From contig JAIXWQ010000009.1 in the NCBI GenBank assembly GCA_027491195.1, forward strand, positions 248,001-312,000: 64,000 nucleotides of DNA, in the 5' to 3' direction. Under the pieces are notes generated by a model that was not told the DNA's origin, ran no database searches, and saw nothing but the letters and a program-made list of their open reading frames with translations. This stretch comes from Cytophagaceae bacterium (GTDB lineage: Bacteria; Bacteroidota; Bacteroidia; Cytophagales; Spirosomataceae). Positions 36,320 to 46,700 of the stretch are shown here, piece by piece. Each line of letters starts with the position of its first letter. Position 1 is the stretch's first letter. The position numbers and the translations under genes are program-made.

Positions 36320-36503
36320 GACTAAGTCCGAAGGACGACTAAGATGCGAAGCAACGACTAAATCGCGTAGCGATGACTAAGCGACGCAGTCGCGGCTAAG
36401 ATGCGAAGCAACGACTAAACGACAAAGTCGTAACTAAGCTGTAGGCGACTAAGCGACGCAGTCGCGACTAAGTCACGCAGTGACGGCTTGCTGCGCAGCA
36501 GCC
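36320..36503 (-). repeat. Hairpin array, right half (GACTAA linkers), inverted relative to the left half
   Basis: Nine units with linker GACTAA (variants GGCTAA, AACTAA), each followed by a 9-13 base hairpin with loop GAA, GTA, GCA or AAA: 36326-36336, 36343-36355, 36362-36374, 36381-36393, 36400-36412, 36419-36431, 36438-36446, 36453-36465, 36472-36484. Most pair perfectly with different stems; TGCGAAGCA occurs twice inside a mismatched outer pair. A tenth larger palindrome GGCTTGCTGCGCAGCAGCC (36485-36503) follows. The last unit and this palindrome lie in the 3' coding end of the LytTR gene. Confidence 0.85.
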
Positions 36504-36835
36504 TTAAACAAATCCTTCAGCGGCTTAATCTGTCTACGAGAAATGGTCACTTGGTGATTATTCAATAAGCGGATACTTTTGTGGATGTTGAAATCAATCG
36601 CTTGGATGGAATTCATATTGATGATCGCCGACTTCGATGGACGAATGAATCCGCGTTCCAATAGATAAGATTCAAAGTATTTTAATGTACGGCAAGAGAT
36701 AATCTTGCGACCATCGAATAAATAGAATTTGGAGTAATTACCCACTCCTTCTATTCGCATGATGTCTTTAATACAAATGGTCTGGTCACCTAAAGATAGG
36801 GTGCAGCTTTGTTCAGTTTTAATGGTTACCGTCAT
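36473..36835 (-). CDS. LytTR-type DNA-binding regulator without receiver domain
   Basis: A 120-residue protein made of a LytTR domain alone. Family blocks are IKDIMRIEGVGNYSKFYLFDGRKII, TLKYFESYLLERGFIRPSKSAIINMNSIQAID and the C-terminal VTISRRQIKPLKDLF. It lacks the response-regulator receiver, so it is either constitutively active or controlled by level or a partner. The last 10 residues (KAAAQQAVTA) are written by the hairpin array that runs into the gene, including the stop codon. It has its own -7 box. The target is unknown. Confidence 0.88.
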   Translation of the reverse strand: MTVTIKTEQSCTLSLGDQTICIKDIMRIEGVGNYSKFYLFDGRKIISCRTLKYFESYLLERGFIRPSKSAIINMNSIQAIDFNIHKSIRLLNNHQVTISRRQIKPLKDLFKAAAQQAVTA

Positions 36836-36857
36836 AATATAGAACAGGTTAGTGACA

Positions 36858-36865
36858 CAAATCTA
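36858..36865 (-). promoter_or_regulatory. -7 box of the LytTR gene
   Basis: Read leftward it is TAGATTTG, a perfect TAnnTTTG, 22 bases before the ATG. A TTTG lies 15 bases upstream, closer than the usual 19. Confidence 0.5.
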
Positions 36866-37092
36866 CGGCTGCTAGTCCGGCAAATCAGTAATAATTAGGT
36901 TATTTGCGTTATTGACTATTTTTTAACGTAGTTCATTGATTAACCGGTAGATAAATGATAGGTTACATATATTTTTCATCTATAATGTCCTTAATAATTC
37001 GGTAACATAGGATATGAAACTAGTCTTTCACGTAGTATTCGGCGCGGGACTTATACATATTTTCCTTATTTTCGAATACTAAATTTTAAACT

Positions 37093-38064
37093 ATGAAATC
37101 AAGACGTTTTGGCCGGACAAACTGGCAAGTGAGTGAAGTGGGATATGGCATGTGGGGATTAGCCGGATGGACCGGCTCAGACATTGAAGAGGTGAATAAG
37201 TCCTTAGACCGATCGGTCGAGTTAGGCTGTAATTTTTTTGACACAGCTTGGGGATATGCAGAAGGGAAATCCGAGGAAATATTAGGAGGACTTTTGAGAC
37301 GTCATAAAGACACGACATTATATGCTGCGACGAAGATTCCGCCCAAAAACTTTACTTGGCCTTCTAAGTCTCACTTTAAAATCGAAGATTGTTTTCCAGC
37401 GGCGCACATTGTAGAATATACGGAGAAGAGTTTGCGCAATTTGAACGTGGAGCAAATTGATTTACAGCAATTCCATGTGTGGGAAGATGCGTGGGCGGAT
37501 CGCGATGAGTGGAAAATGGCGGTGGAGAAATTAACGAAAGAAGGAAAAGTTGCTCATTGGGGAGTGTCTGTGAATCGCTGGGAGCCTAATAACTGTTTGA
37601 ATACGTTGGAGACAGGTTTGATTTCGTCTGTGCAAGTGATTTACAATATTTTTGACCAAAATCCTGAAGACCAATTATTCCCTCTTTGCAAGAAATTAGA
37701 TGTAGGTGTGATTGCTCGTGTACCTTTTGATGAGGGAAGTTTAACGGGGTTGATGACCTATGATACGACATTCCCAGCGAATGATTGGCGTTCGACGTAT
37801 TTTGTTCCGGAGAATTTGATCTCGAGTGTGGATCATGCCAATGCGTTGAAACCATTACTTCCAGAAGGAATGGAATTGCCTGAAATGGCCTTGCGTTTTA
37901 TCTTATCTAATCCGGATGTGGGCACCATTATTCCAGGTATGCGCAAGATCAAGCACGTGGAAAGCAATATTGCTACCTCGGATGGCAAAGGATTAACAAC
38001 AGAATTAATGGAAGAATTGCGCGCGCACCGTTGGGAGCGTCAGCCTACTTCTTGGTCGCAGTAA
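37093..38064 (+). CDS. Aldo/keto reductase
   Basis: A 323-residue TIM-barrel NADPH-dependent oxidoreductase. The catalytic tetrad is complete: D50 in FFDTAWGYAEG, Y55, K81 in AATKIPP and H128 in LQQFHVW. The cofactor-binding end holds GVSVNRWEPNN, ALRFILSNPDVGTIIPGM and KHVESN. It belongs to the general stress/sugar branch (YdbC/Tas-like) and the substrate cannot be named. The 3' end overlaps the convergent rhodanese-thioredoxin gene by 20 bases. Confidence 0.9.
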   Translation: MKSRRFGRTNWQVSEVGYGMWGLAGWTGSDIEEVNKSLDRSVELGCNFFDTAWGYAEGKSEEILGGLLRRHKDTTLYAATKIPPKNFTWPSKSHFKIEDCFPAAHIVEYTEKSLRNLNVEQIDLQQFHVWEDAWADRDEWKMAVEKLTKEGKVAHWGVSVNRWEPNNCLNTLETGLISSVQVIYNIFDQNPEDQLFPLCKKLDVGVIARVPFDEGSLTGLMTYDTTFPANDWRSTYFVPENLISSVDHANALKPLLPEGMELPEMALRFILSNPDVGTIIPGMRKIKHVESNIATSDGKGLTTELMEELRAHRWERQPTSWSQ

Positions 38065-38755
38065 AGAGTTCCTTTAAAGCGGCCTCTTCGCGGAATCCCG
38101 ATGTTTTTGTGATCATCTCACCTTTAGAGAAGACCAAGAAACTCGGGATTTCGTCTATTCCGTAGGCTTGCATAATGGCCTGGTTTCCGTCTGCCTCGAC
38201 CTTTAATACGGTCACGGAGCCTTTGAATTCTCCGGCTAGCTTATCCACGATGGGCATCATCTTGAGACAAGGTGCACACCATTTGGCATAAAAATCAACT
38301 ACGACAGCGTCTGATGAGGCGATTTCTTTTTTGAAGTCGGCTAAATTCCAGGCCGCGTCGTGTTTTACACTAGGCACACCCTCTAAAGGTTTCATGCGAG
38401 TCGTCCATTTTAAATAACCGCCCTTCATTTCGGTCACTTGAAAACCTGCTGCGCGCATCTGTTCTGCCGCTTGAGCGGAACGACCACCAGACAGACAGTA
38501 GATTAGGACGGGTTTGTCTTTGGAAAGTTGAGCAACTTTAGCGCTGAAATCGGGGGAACGGAAGTCGATGTTGATGGCTTTTGGCAGATGTCCTCCACCA
38601 AATTCACCTGAGGTACGCACATCCAATAAATAAGCGTTAGGCGTCTGCTGGATCTTCTTTTCGAAGGCATCAACGTCTATATTTTGGGCGAAAGCGCTGA
38701 GGCTCAGCAGGGATACTAAGATATAGGTGAACGAATTCGAGATACATTTTATCAT
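38045..38755 (-). CDS. Exported rhodanese-thioredoxin fusion
   Basis: A 236-residue two-domain protein. ATG 38755 was chosen because it yields a clean signal peptide (MIKCISNSFTYILVSLLSLSAFA); an upstream in-frame start adds 18 residues before it. Residues 25-130 are a rhodanese domain with active-site C87 in YCLSGGRSAQAA. Residues 135-236 are a thioredoxin with WCAPC (C160, C163) and the cis-proline in IDEIPSFLVF. The likely role is periplasmic sulfur transfer coupled to thiol reduction or oxidation. It is divergent from eno. Confidence 0.9.
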   Translation of the reverse strand: MIKCISNSFTYILVSLLSLSAFAQNIDVDAFEKKIQQTPNAYLLDVRTSGEFGGGHLPKAINIDFRSPDFSAKVAQLSKDKPVLIYCLSGGRSAQAAEQMRAAGFQVTEMKGGYLKWTTRMKPLEGVPSVKHDAAWNLADFKKEIASSDAVVVDFYAKWCAPCLKMMPIVDKLAGEFKGSVTVLKVEADGNQAIMQAYGIDEIPSFLVFSKGEMITKTSGFREEAALKELFTATKK

Positions 38756-38840
38756 CTGGTAATACGTTTTTAGGCAAAAAAGCGTTAATTTGCAGGGCAA
38801 TTTAGCCAAAAATCAGTAATTCTTTAATCACAATAAATAA

Positions 38841-40124
<1,284 letters not shown>

Positions 40125-40128
40125 TTCG

Positions 40129-40449
40129 ATGCTCGAACGCGTAAAGAGTCTTTTTTTAGGGCCAAATCGTTTCTACTACGTCTCCACCAGTATTTTATTG
40201 GTTTGGATGTTCTTTTTAGATACCAACGATTTATCCGTTCAATACCGACTTTATACAGAGCTAGCGGACTTAAAAGCGGAACACGAATACTACCGTCAGA
40301 AATTAAAAGAACTGAAAGTAGAGCGTGCAGCCGTGATGGGAAATCCCGCTTTGTTAGAAAAATACGCGCGAGAGAAGTACTTCATGAAACGGCCTAAAGA
40401 GGACGTCTTCGTGATCGTCGATCAAGACAATCAACCGATTGAGAAATAA
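40129..40449 (+). CDS. FtsB/DivIC-family septum formation initiator
   Basis: A 106-residue bitopic protein. One membrane helix at about 14-30 (YYVSTSILLVWMFFLD) is followed by a coiled coil (LYTELADLKAEHEYYRQKLKELKVERAAV) and the family tail LEKYAREKYFMKRPKEDVFVI. It is part of the divisome FtsQLB-type subcomplex. The eno-ftsB order is common across bacteria. A terminator follows. Confidence 0.9.
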   Translation: MLERVKSLFLGPNRFYYVSTSILLVWMFFLDTNDLSVQYRLYTELADLKAEHEYYRQKLKELKVERAAVMGNPALLEKYAREKYFMKRPKEDVFVIVDQDNQPIEK

Positions 40450-40454
40450 AGAAA

Positions 40455-40481
40455 GGCCCAGCGAATAGCTGGGCTTTTTTG
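40455..40481 (+). terminator. Terminator of eno-ftsB
   Basis: GCCCAGC-GAATA-GCTGGGC followed by six T. Confidence 0.85.
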
Positions 40482-40486
40482 TTTAG

Positions 40487-40694
40487 AGAGAGTAGAGATA
40501 ATAGAGTATAGAGTAGAGAGAATGGTGGTAATAATGGTAAGTGGGGTGTAGAATGGTGAATGGTAAATGGGGTGTAGAATGGTGAATGGTAAGTGGTGAA
40601 TGGTAAATAATTTGATCTGAATTGTTCAACATTTATCGATTGTTAAATGGAATCCTCATTCACCATTTACCACTTATCATTTACCATTTAATTT
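40487..40694. repeat. Gene-free inverted repeat array of short purine-biased motifs
   Basis: The 307-base gap between ftsB and hemN holds no gene. After the terminator comes a purine-rich stretch of AGAGTAGAG-like units (40487-40520). Next is a tandem array built from AATGGTGAATGGTAARTGG with two copies of the tail GGTGTAG (about 40521-40610), a unique 45-base centre, then the reverse complement of the array (40657-40694, ATTCACCATTTACCACTTATC). The two arms could form a long imperfect hairpin or cruciform. Confidence 0.75.
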
Positions 40695-40743
40695 TGCTCT
40701 TTGAAAATTGACATTCGTCATTTTTACGAAATACTCTCAAAGC

Positions 40744-40751
40744 TACCTTTG
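40744..40751 (+). promoter_or_regulatory. -7 box of hemN, leaderless start
   Basis: TACCTTTG is a perfect -7 element ending five bases before ATG 40757, so the transcript likely begins at or next to the start codon. Confidence 0.5.
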
Positions 40752-40756
40752 CACCC

Positions 40757-42121
40757 ATGCAACAGGTAAGTCTAGATCTATTGAATAAGTACAACGTGGC
40801 GATTCCGCGCTACACGAGTTATCCGACGGTTCCTTTTTGGGATGATACGATTGATAGTGACCACTGGGAAACGATGTTCGCGCGTCGATTTAAGGAGACG
40901 AATGAGCAGGAGGGGATCAGTTTGTATATTCACTTACCTTTTTGTGAGAAGTTGTGTACGTTTTGTGGCTGCAATAAGCGCATTACGACGAACCATTCCG
41001 TGGAAGAGGAGTACATTGAGGTGCTGTTACGGGAGTGGAATTTGTATCGAAAATCGATGAATTCGAAGCCCGTGATTCGGGAATTGCATATCGGTGGAGG
41101 GACGCCTACCTTTTTTTCGCCAACCAATTTACAGCGGTTATTGCAGGGGATATTAGCGGATTCGATTGTTCCGGAGGACCACGAATTTGGTTTCGAGGGG
41201 CATCCGAATAATACGACTCGCGAACATTTGCAGACGCTTTTTGAGTTAGGTTTTAAGCGGGTGAGTTTTGGGATGCAGGATAGTAATCCGCAGGTTCAGG
41301 AAGTGATTAACCGCATTCAGCCTATCGAAAATGTCATTCAGGTGGTCGAGTGGGCGCGCGAGATTGGGTATGAATCGGTGAACTTGGATTTAGTGTATGG
41401 ACTGCCGCTGCAGACTTTGGCACGTATCGAAAAAACGATTCAGGATGCCATCGCGATTCGCCCGGACCGCATTGCTTTTTATTCGTATGCCCATGTGCCG
41501 TGGACGAGTAAGGCGCAGCGTTTGTTTGATGAAAGTGATTTGCCTGAGGCGTCTGAGAAGATGACTTTGTACCAAAAAGGCAAGGAGCTTTTCCGCGCCG
41601 CCGGTTACACGGACATTGGGATGGATCACTTCGCACTTCCGACGGATTTGATGGTCAAAGCGCATCAGGAAGGCACATTGCATCGCAATTTTATGGGCTA
41701 TACCGTGCAACAGACCGGCTTATTACTCGGTTTAGGGGTGTCGAGCATCAGCGATATTTACTATGGTTTTGGTCAAAATAAAAAGACGATTCAGGAATAT
41801 TACCAGCAAATTAAGGCCGGTGAATTGGCCGTTTTCAGAGGCTATTTTTTAAGTCTGATGGACCAAAAAATGCGCCAATACATCCTCGACATCGCGTGTC
41901 AAGGCAAGACGCATTTCCACAAAGAAGACCTCGAAGTCCTCCGCCAATACACCTTCCACGAACTTGACGAACTCGCGATCGACGACCTTGTCACCTGGGG
42001 CGAACACGGCGTCATCGTCACCGATTTGGGCAAACATTTCATCCGAAATGTGTGTAAGGCATTTGATCTGAAACTTCTTTCTAGCGAGGTGCAGGAACGG
42101 GTGTTTAGTCAGGCGGTATAA
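40757..42121 (+). CDS. hemN: Oxygen-independent coproporphyrinogen III dehydrogenase
   Basis: A 454-residue radical-SAM enzyme of heme synthesis converting coproporphyrinogen III to protoporphyrinogen IX. The cluster motif CEKLCTFCGC gives C63, C67, C70 and the extra C72 that distinguishes true HemN from HemW. HIGGGTPTFF and the start NKYNVAIPRYTSYPTVPFW are also HemN-specific. It carries the full C-terminal HemN domain. The gene stands alone between the repeat array and a terminator. Confidence 0.95.
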   Translation: MQQVSLDLLNKYNVAIPRYTSYPTVPFWDDTIDSDHWETMFARRFKETNEQEGISLYIHLPFCEKLCTFCGCNKRITTNHSVEEEYIEVLLREWNLYRKSMNSKPVIRELHIGGGTPTFFSPTNLQRLLQGILADSIVPEDHEFGFEGHPNNTTREHLQTLFELGFKRVSFGMQDSNPQVQEVINRIQPIENVIQVVEWAREIGYESVNLDLVYGLPLQTLARIEKTIQDAIAIRPDRIAFYSYAHVPWTSKAQRLFDESDLPEASEKMTLYQKGKELFRAAGYTDIGMDHFALPTDLMVKAHQEGTLHRNFMGYTVQQTGLLLGLGVSSISDIYYGFGQNKKTIQEYYQQIKAGELAVFRGYFLSLMDQKMRQYILDIACQGKTHFHKEDLEVLRQYTFHELDELAIDDLVTWGEHGVIVTDLGKHFIRNVCKAFDLKLLSSEVQERVFSQAV

Positions 42122-42126
42122 TGAAA

Positions 42127-42155
42127 AAACCCGAGGGACATTGTCCGTCGGGTTT
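42127..42155. terminator. Bidirectional terminator between hemN and the surface operon
   Basis: AAACCCGAGGGACA and TGTCCGTCGGGTTT form a 14-base stem with one mismatch. A run on the left and T run on the right allow use from both sides. Confidence 0.85.
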
Positions 42156-42181
42156 AGGGAATCTGATTGTTCTAATTCGAT

Positions 42182-42976
42182 TTATAAACCAAACCGAGAT
42201 TTAACCGCGTTAAAGTTTTGTAAAATTTCTGAATCGGACAGACCTCTTTTATAAATTAAGGCCATGTTTATGTCCCCTTTCCAATAGTTATCAGTTGTAC
42301 CTAAGCGTTCATCTGGTGTTGTTTGATAGGGTAGAATGGTAGTACCAGTTGTAGTACTTACTAATTGCCCATTCACGAAAAATCGAACTGAATTTGCATC
42401 TTGTGTAAACGCAAACACATACCATTGTTCTGTTACAAGTTGTATGACATCACTTAACCAGCCCCCTCCAACGTTTCCTGCAGCGTTATAGGAAGAAAAA
42501 TGAAGTTGATAGCCTGATCCATTTTGATAAACATAGAAATTAAAATTTCGTTGAGGGCTCGAAGAACCAAAGAGTCCTCTGAATAAATTCGTTCCAAAAT
42601 TTGCATCCATTTTGGCAGTAAACATCACAGTTTTCCCAGTATAGGAAACATTAAATTTAGCAGGATCAAAACTTATATTATTTCCTGAGGTGCCGTTAAA
42701 AGTGAATTTCTTGGGTGTCGAACTAGTATTAGCAATCGTATTCGTGGATAAAGTACCGTGGTTTAAATTAGAACTAAGGTCATACAATGTATTTCCGTTA
42801 CCATTACCAGGATAACTAGCGGGGCTATCTGCATCTATGTACAATAATAAATCCGTAGTAATTAATGTAGCAGGAGCAACAGGAGTCACGTAATTATTAT
42901 TTCCACTAAACATGGTGCGCTGACCATAGGAAGCGAATGCGGAGATAACGAATAATATGGGGAGGAGTTTTTTCAT
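42182..42976 (-). CDS. Exported LamG/concanavalin-like protein
   Basis: A 264-residue protein: signal peptide ending ASYG, a short link QRTMFSGNNNYVTPVAP, then one LamG-type jelly-roll domain with LLLYIDADSPASYPGNGNGN, LSSNLNHGTL and the closing KGDINMALIYKRGLSDSEILQNFNAVKSRFGL. It binds glycans or surfaces by family analogy. It is a paralogue of the next upstream gene and of the last domain of the 1399-residue adhesin. Last gene of the surface operon, 1 base after its neighbour. No T9SS sorting tail is visible. Confidence 0.8.
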   Translation of the reverse strand: MKKLLPILFVISAFASYGQRTMFSGNNNYVTPVAPATLITTDLLLYIDADSPASYPGNGNGNTLYDLSSNLNHGTLSTNTIANTSSTPKKFTFNGTSGNNISFDPAKFNVSYTGKTVMFTAKMDANFGTNLFRGLFGSSSPQRNFNFYVYQNGSGYQLHFSSYNAAGNVGGGWLSDVIQLVTEQWYVFAFTQDANSVRFFVNGQLVSTTTGTTILPYQTTPDERLGTTDNYWKGDINMALIYKRGLSDSEILQNFNAVKSRFGL

Positions 42977-42977
42977 T

Positions 42978-43781
42978 TTAATTTATACCAAACCTTGATT
43001 TAGTCAGATCAAATTTGGTTAACACTTCAGTAGATGTTAATCCTTTACCCTTGTAAATTTTGGTAGTAGCGATATTCCCTGAAAAATTATGATAACCATT
43101 TGATCCCCTCAAATCTCCAATTTGTGAATTTTGTTGAGCTAGTAGTGAGCCGGGTAGCGAATAGGATAATTTTGAAACTCCGTTTACATAAACGACTGCC
43201 GAACCAGCAATTCTAGAAACGACAATATGTTGCCAGGCATTCCGGGTAAAGGCGAAGTTACCTGCACTTACGTGACTAGCACCATTATAGGAATGTGATA
43301 CATACAAGTTACCGTTATAATACTCCATTCTTAATGCCGCATAATTTGACCCGTTAACATTAAGAGAAATGTATATAGCATGTTCATTTGTTGGAGTCAT
43401 ATAAATCCAATTCTCCACAGTAAAATCGCCTGTGGTGAAATCAAAATCGGTTGACCGAGGCAAACTCACATACGGATTATACCCTCCACTTCCAACGTAG
43501 GAGCCGTTCCCATTAAATACCAAATACCCTTGATTAGCAGAATTATAGGTAACACTATTCACGAGAGTGCCATGATTCCCTTTTCCTGATAAGTCAGTCC
43601 ACGTTGTTCCGGTACCAGCATAACTCGCGGAATTCCCAGCATCTAAATCTAAGACTAGAGTGCTGGCTAAAGATGGAGGGCCTACCGGCGCCACATACTT
43701 ATTATTACTACCAAACATGGTTCGCTGAGCGTTGGAAACAAATGCGGTAAAAAGGACGAGAAGTATGAATAGGGTTTTCAT
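42978..43781 (-). CDS. Exported LamG/concanavalin-like protein
   Basis: A 267-residue paralogue of the neighbour at 42182-42976. It has signal peptide MKTLFILLVLFTAFVSNA, link QRTMFGSNNKYVAPVGP, then a LamG domain with LVLDLDAGNSASYAGTGTTW, LSGKGNHGTLVN and the strand NAWQHIVVSRIAGSAVVYVNG. The C-terminus LTKSRFGIN matches the sister proteins. Probably a surface carbohydrate-binding subunit of the operon. Starts 9 bases after the adhesin stops. Confidence 0.8.
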   Translation of the reverse strand: MKTLFILLVLFTAFVSNAQRTMFGSNNKYVAPVGPPSLASTLVLDLDAGNSASYAGTGTTWTDLSGKGNHGTLVNSVTYNSANQGYLVFNGNGSYVGSGGYNPYVSLPRSTDFDFTTGDFTVENWIYMTPTNEHAIYISLNVNGSNYAALRMEYYNGNLYVSHSYNGASHVSAGNFAFTRNAWQHIVVSRIAGSAVVYVNGVSKLSYSLPGSLLAQQNSQIGDLRGSNGYHNFSGNIATTKIYKGKGLTSTEVLTKFDLTKSRFGIN

Positions 43782-43790
43782 TTAATTAGC

Positions 43791-46700
43791 TTATAGACCG
43801 AAGGCTGCTTTTTGCGAGTTAAAAATGGCGGAAATATTATCCGAAGTTAGTGTTGAGGAATACACCATGGAAGTGGCTATTTTACCAGTATAAGCTCGAA
43901 TAGTTATATCAGCATATACAGGATCATTCGCAATAAAAAAATTAAGACCCGATGGGGCACCGTGAGATACCACATTAGTGGCCGAAGAGATTCCATTTGA
44001 ATTACACAAATAGGCTACTGCTTGAGTGGAGCTAATCGTTATGGCAACCATGGACCAGGTATCTACAGGTACCAACAAATTTGAATTCCAGCTACTATTT
44101 TGGTCATTCCAATGATATGCTACCATATTATTGTTCCTAAAATGAATACCTGTTGCTCCGCCTGTAGCTCTTCCTTTATTTCCCCTAGAAAAAATAATTC
44201 CAGGCGAGTTAGAGTGATTTATAGATGGATTTACCCAGGCAATAAATGTGGCGCTGGATAAGGATGGTATTAATTCAGAAGTCAAGGCATATTTATTCGC
44301 TCCAAACGTAAAACTCCCAGATTCAAAGGTAGGACTACCCGATAATGTAGCGTTATTTGAAGGTAGCTGACCACTTATATCCGCCCACGTTGTCCCCGTT
44401 CCGCCATAAGAAGCTGTTCGTGTGGCATCTAGGTATAACAATAGATTTGCTGTTACAGGATTAGTACCGGTTACTAATGGTTTAATTAATATTAATCCTC
44501 TTTCGTCAAGACCATTTCGATTATTAATTGACCCCTCTTTATTTAATAATGTATTAGAACTACTTAATATGCTCATTCGCCCCTCCGTCGTCACACCACA
44601 AATCGAAATGGTCGTGGCGGTGGATGTATTGGAACAGGTACCGTCGGAAACCGTAACCTTGTAATCACCCGCTGTCGAAGGCGAATAGCTATTCGTTATT
44701 GCACCTGAAATCACCCCATTGTCTTTGTACCAAACATAGGATGCCAATCCTGAAACGGCACTTAATTCGGTTTTATACACACATCCATCTCCTACGACCG
44801 ACATACTTGCCGTAGGCCCGGCAATAACACTTATCGTTCCCGTCGCATTTACGGTCCCGCAACCACCCGTTAAGGTAATGGTATAGGTTCCTGAGGCAGC
44901 CGGTGATCCCGAAATGGTTATCAGATTACTTGCCCAAGATCCCGAAACGCCGGTAGGTAAACCGGCAAAGCTCGCGCCTGTTGCGCCTTGCGTCGTGTAG
45001 GTAATATTCGTCAAAGTTGCATTTTCGCATAAAGATTGTGCATTGGTATTCGCCGCAGAGCTTAAGGTGACCACATTTTGAATCACGGTAATCGTCCCCG
45101 TGGCGGAAACCGAACCGCAACCACCTACCAAATTCACGGTATACGTAAAGGTCCCTGAAGCAGTGGGTGTCCCACTGATGGTAATGACGTTATTTGACCA
45201 AGTACCTGTAACACCCGCTGGCAAACCACTGAAACTCGCATTTGAAGCGCCCGTGGTGGCATAGGTAATCGAAGTAATGGCGGCATTAATGCAACTCGAT
45301 TGGTTGGTCGTTGCCGCTGCAGATGTCAATGAAATCGTGTTATTCGTATTGGAAACGATGATACTACCTGTTAAGGTCACATCACAAGAGCCTGCTAACG
45401 TAACGGTATAAGAAAAGTTTCCAGTGGTGTTAGGCGTCCCACTGATGGTCACCACATTACTTGCATAAGATCCAGTCACCCCAGTTGGAAGGCCTGAAAA
45501 TGTGGCTCCTGTAGCATTGCTAGTCGAATAAGTAATTGGCGTTATGGCCGTATTCTGACAAAGCGATTGTGCATTGGTCCCCGACGCAGAACTCAAGGTG
45601 CCCGTTGGTCCCTGAGTAACCGTAATGGCAACAGATGGTGAATAGGCTATACATGCATCCACGGTAGCCTTCATGCGGTAGTAGATCGTTGAGGCTAGGT
45701 TATTGATGAGTAGCGAAGTGGTGGTAGCACTACCGATATCCGTAAAATTGGTATTATCTGTCGAGCTTTGCCATTGCAAATTTCCGAAGGCATTGGATGC
45801 GGTCAGTGTTGTGGCATTCGTCGTGCTACAATAACTGGCACTGCCGGAAATCGTCCCGGCCAAGGTGTTTGAACAAGACGGATAAATGATCACATCCTCC
45901 GTTTTATCATCAGTCAAAACATTCGCCTCTGTTCCTAAACCGAATGTTTGAGTATTGTTGACCGTATAGGTTTCCGCATAGGCTGAGGTTACTGCTTGCG
46001 CAGTGGCGACGACCCTAAGGATATGTTCTTCCCCATTTGTCATTGTTCCAACATTCCACGTATAATTGGATCCTGATCCAGCGAATGTGCCTGTCGTCAC
46101 CGTTGAACTCGTATAGGTTAAGTGCGCAGGGAGCACATTGCTAATCTGCATGTTTTGCGCGGCACTCCCTCCTAACATTTTCACGGTAATCGTAAATGTG
46201 GTGGTTTCTCCTGGTAACAAGTATTTTTTGCTAGCCGTATTTTTGACGACTACTTCTGGGTTACAATCATAGACTGTTTTGGTCGCTGAGGGATAAGAAC
46301 AAAAACCATTGTACACCTCCACATAATAATCTCCTGCAACTGAGGGCGTAAACGAATTTGACGTTACAGAGGGCATCAATACTCCATCTTTATACCATTT
46401 ATAGGTGGTAAAACCTGGTGTAGCATTAAGCGTAGTATTTGGAAAACAACCATTTCCAGTGGTTTGCACGTCAATGGTAGGAATAGTGCCAAAACCAGAA
46501 AAATAACCAGCTACCCCAGACACACCACTTAAGCCTAGGTAGGCGACTGCCACTGGACCAGGAGCATAAACGGATACATCTCCAGCAACGTTTGCAAGTA
46601 TGTTTACATTATAGGTAACCCAATCATTAGTACCTGAAATTGGTTTTCTTGCATTCGTTAATATATCGGAGGCAATCCTATTCACTGAACCAGTTCCATA

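Noticed and set aside
36199-36503. CRISPR array
   Set aside because: The conserved parts are only 6 bases and the variable parts are self-complementary hairpins of 9-13 bases, not spacers. No cas genes are near.
40521-40694. tRNA or small structured RNA gene between ftsB and hemN
   Set aside because: No cloverleaf or anticodon arm can be drawn; the structure is explained by inverted tandem units.
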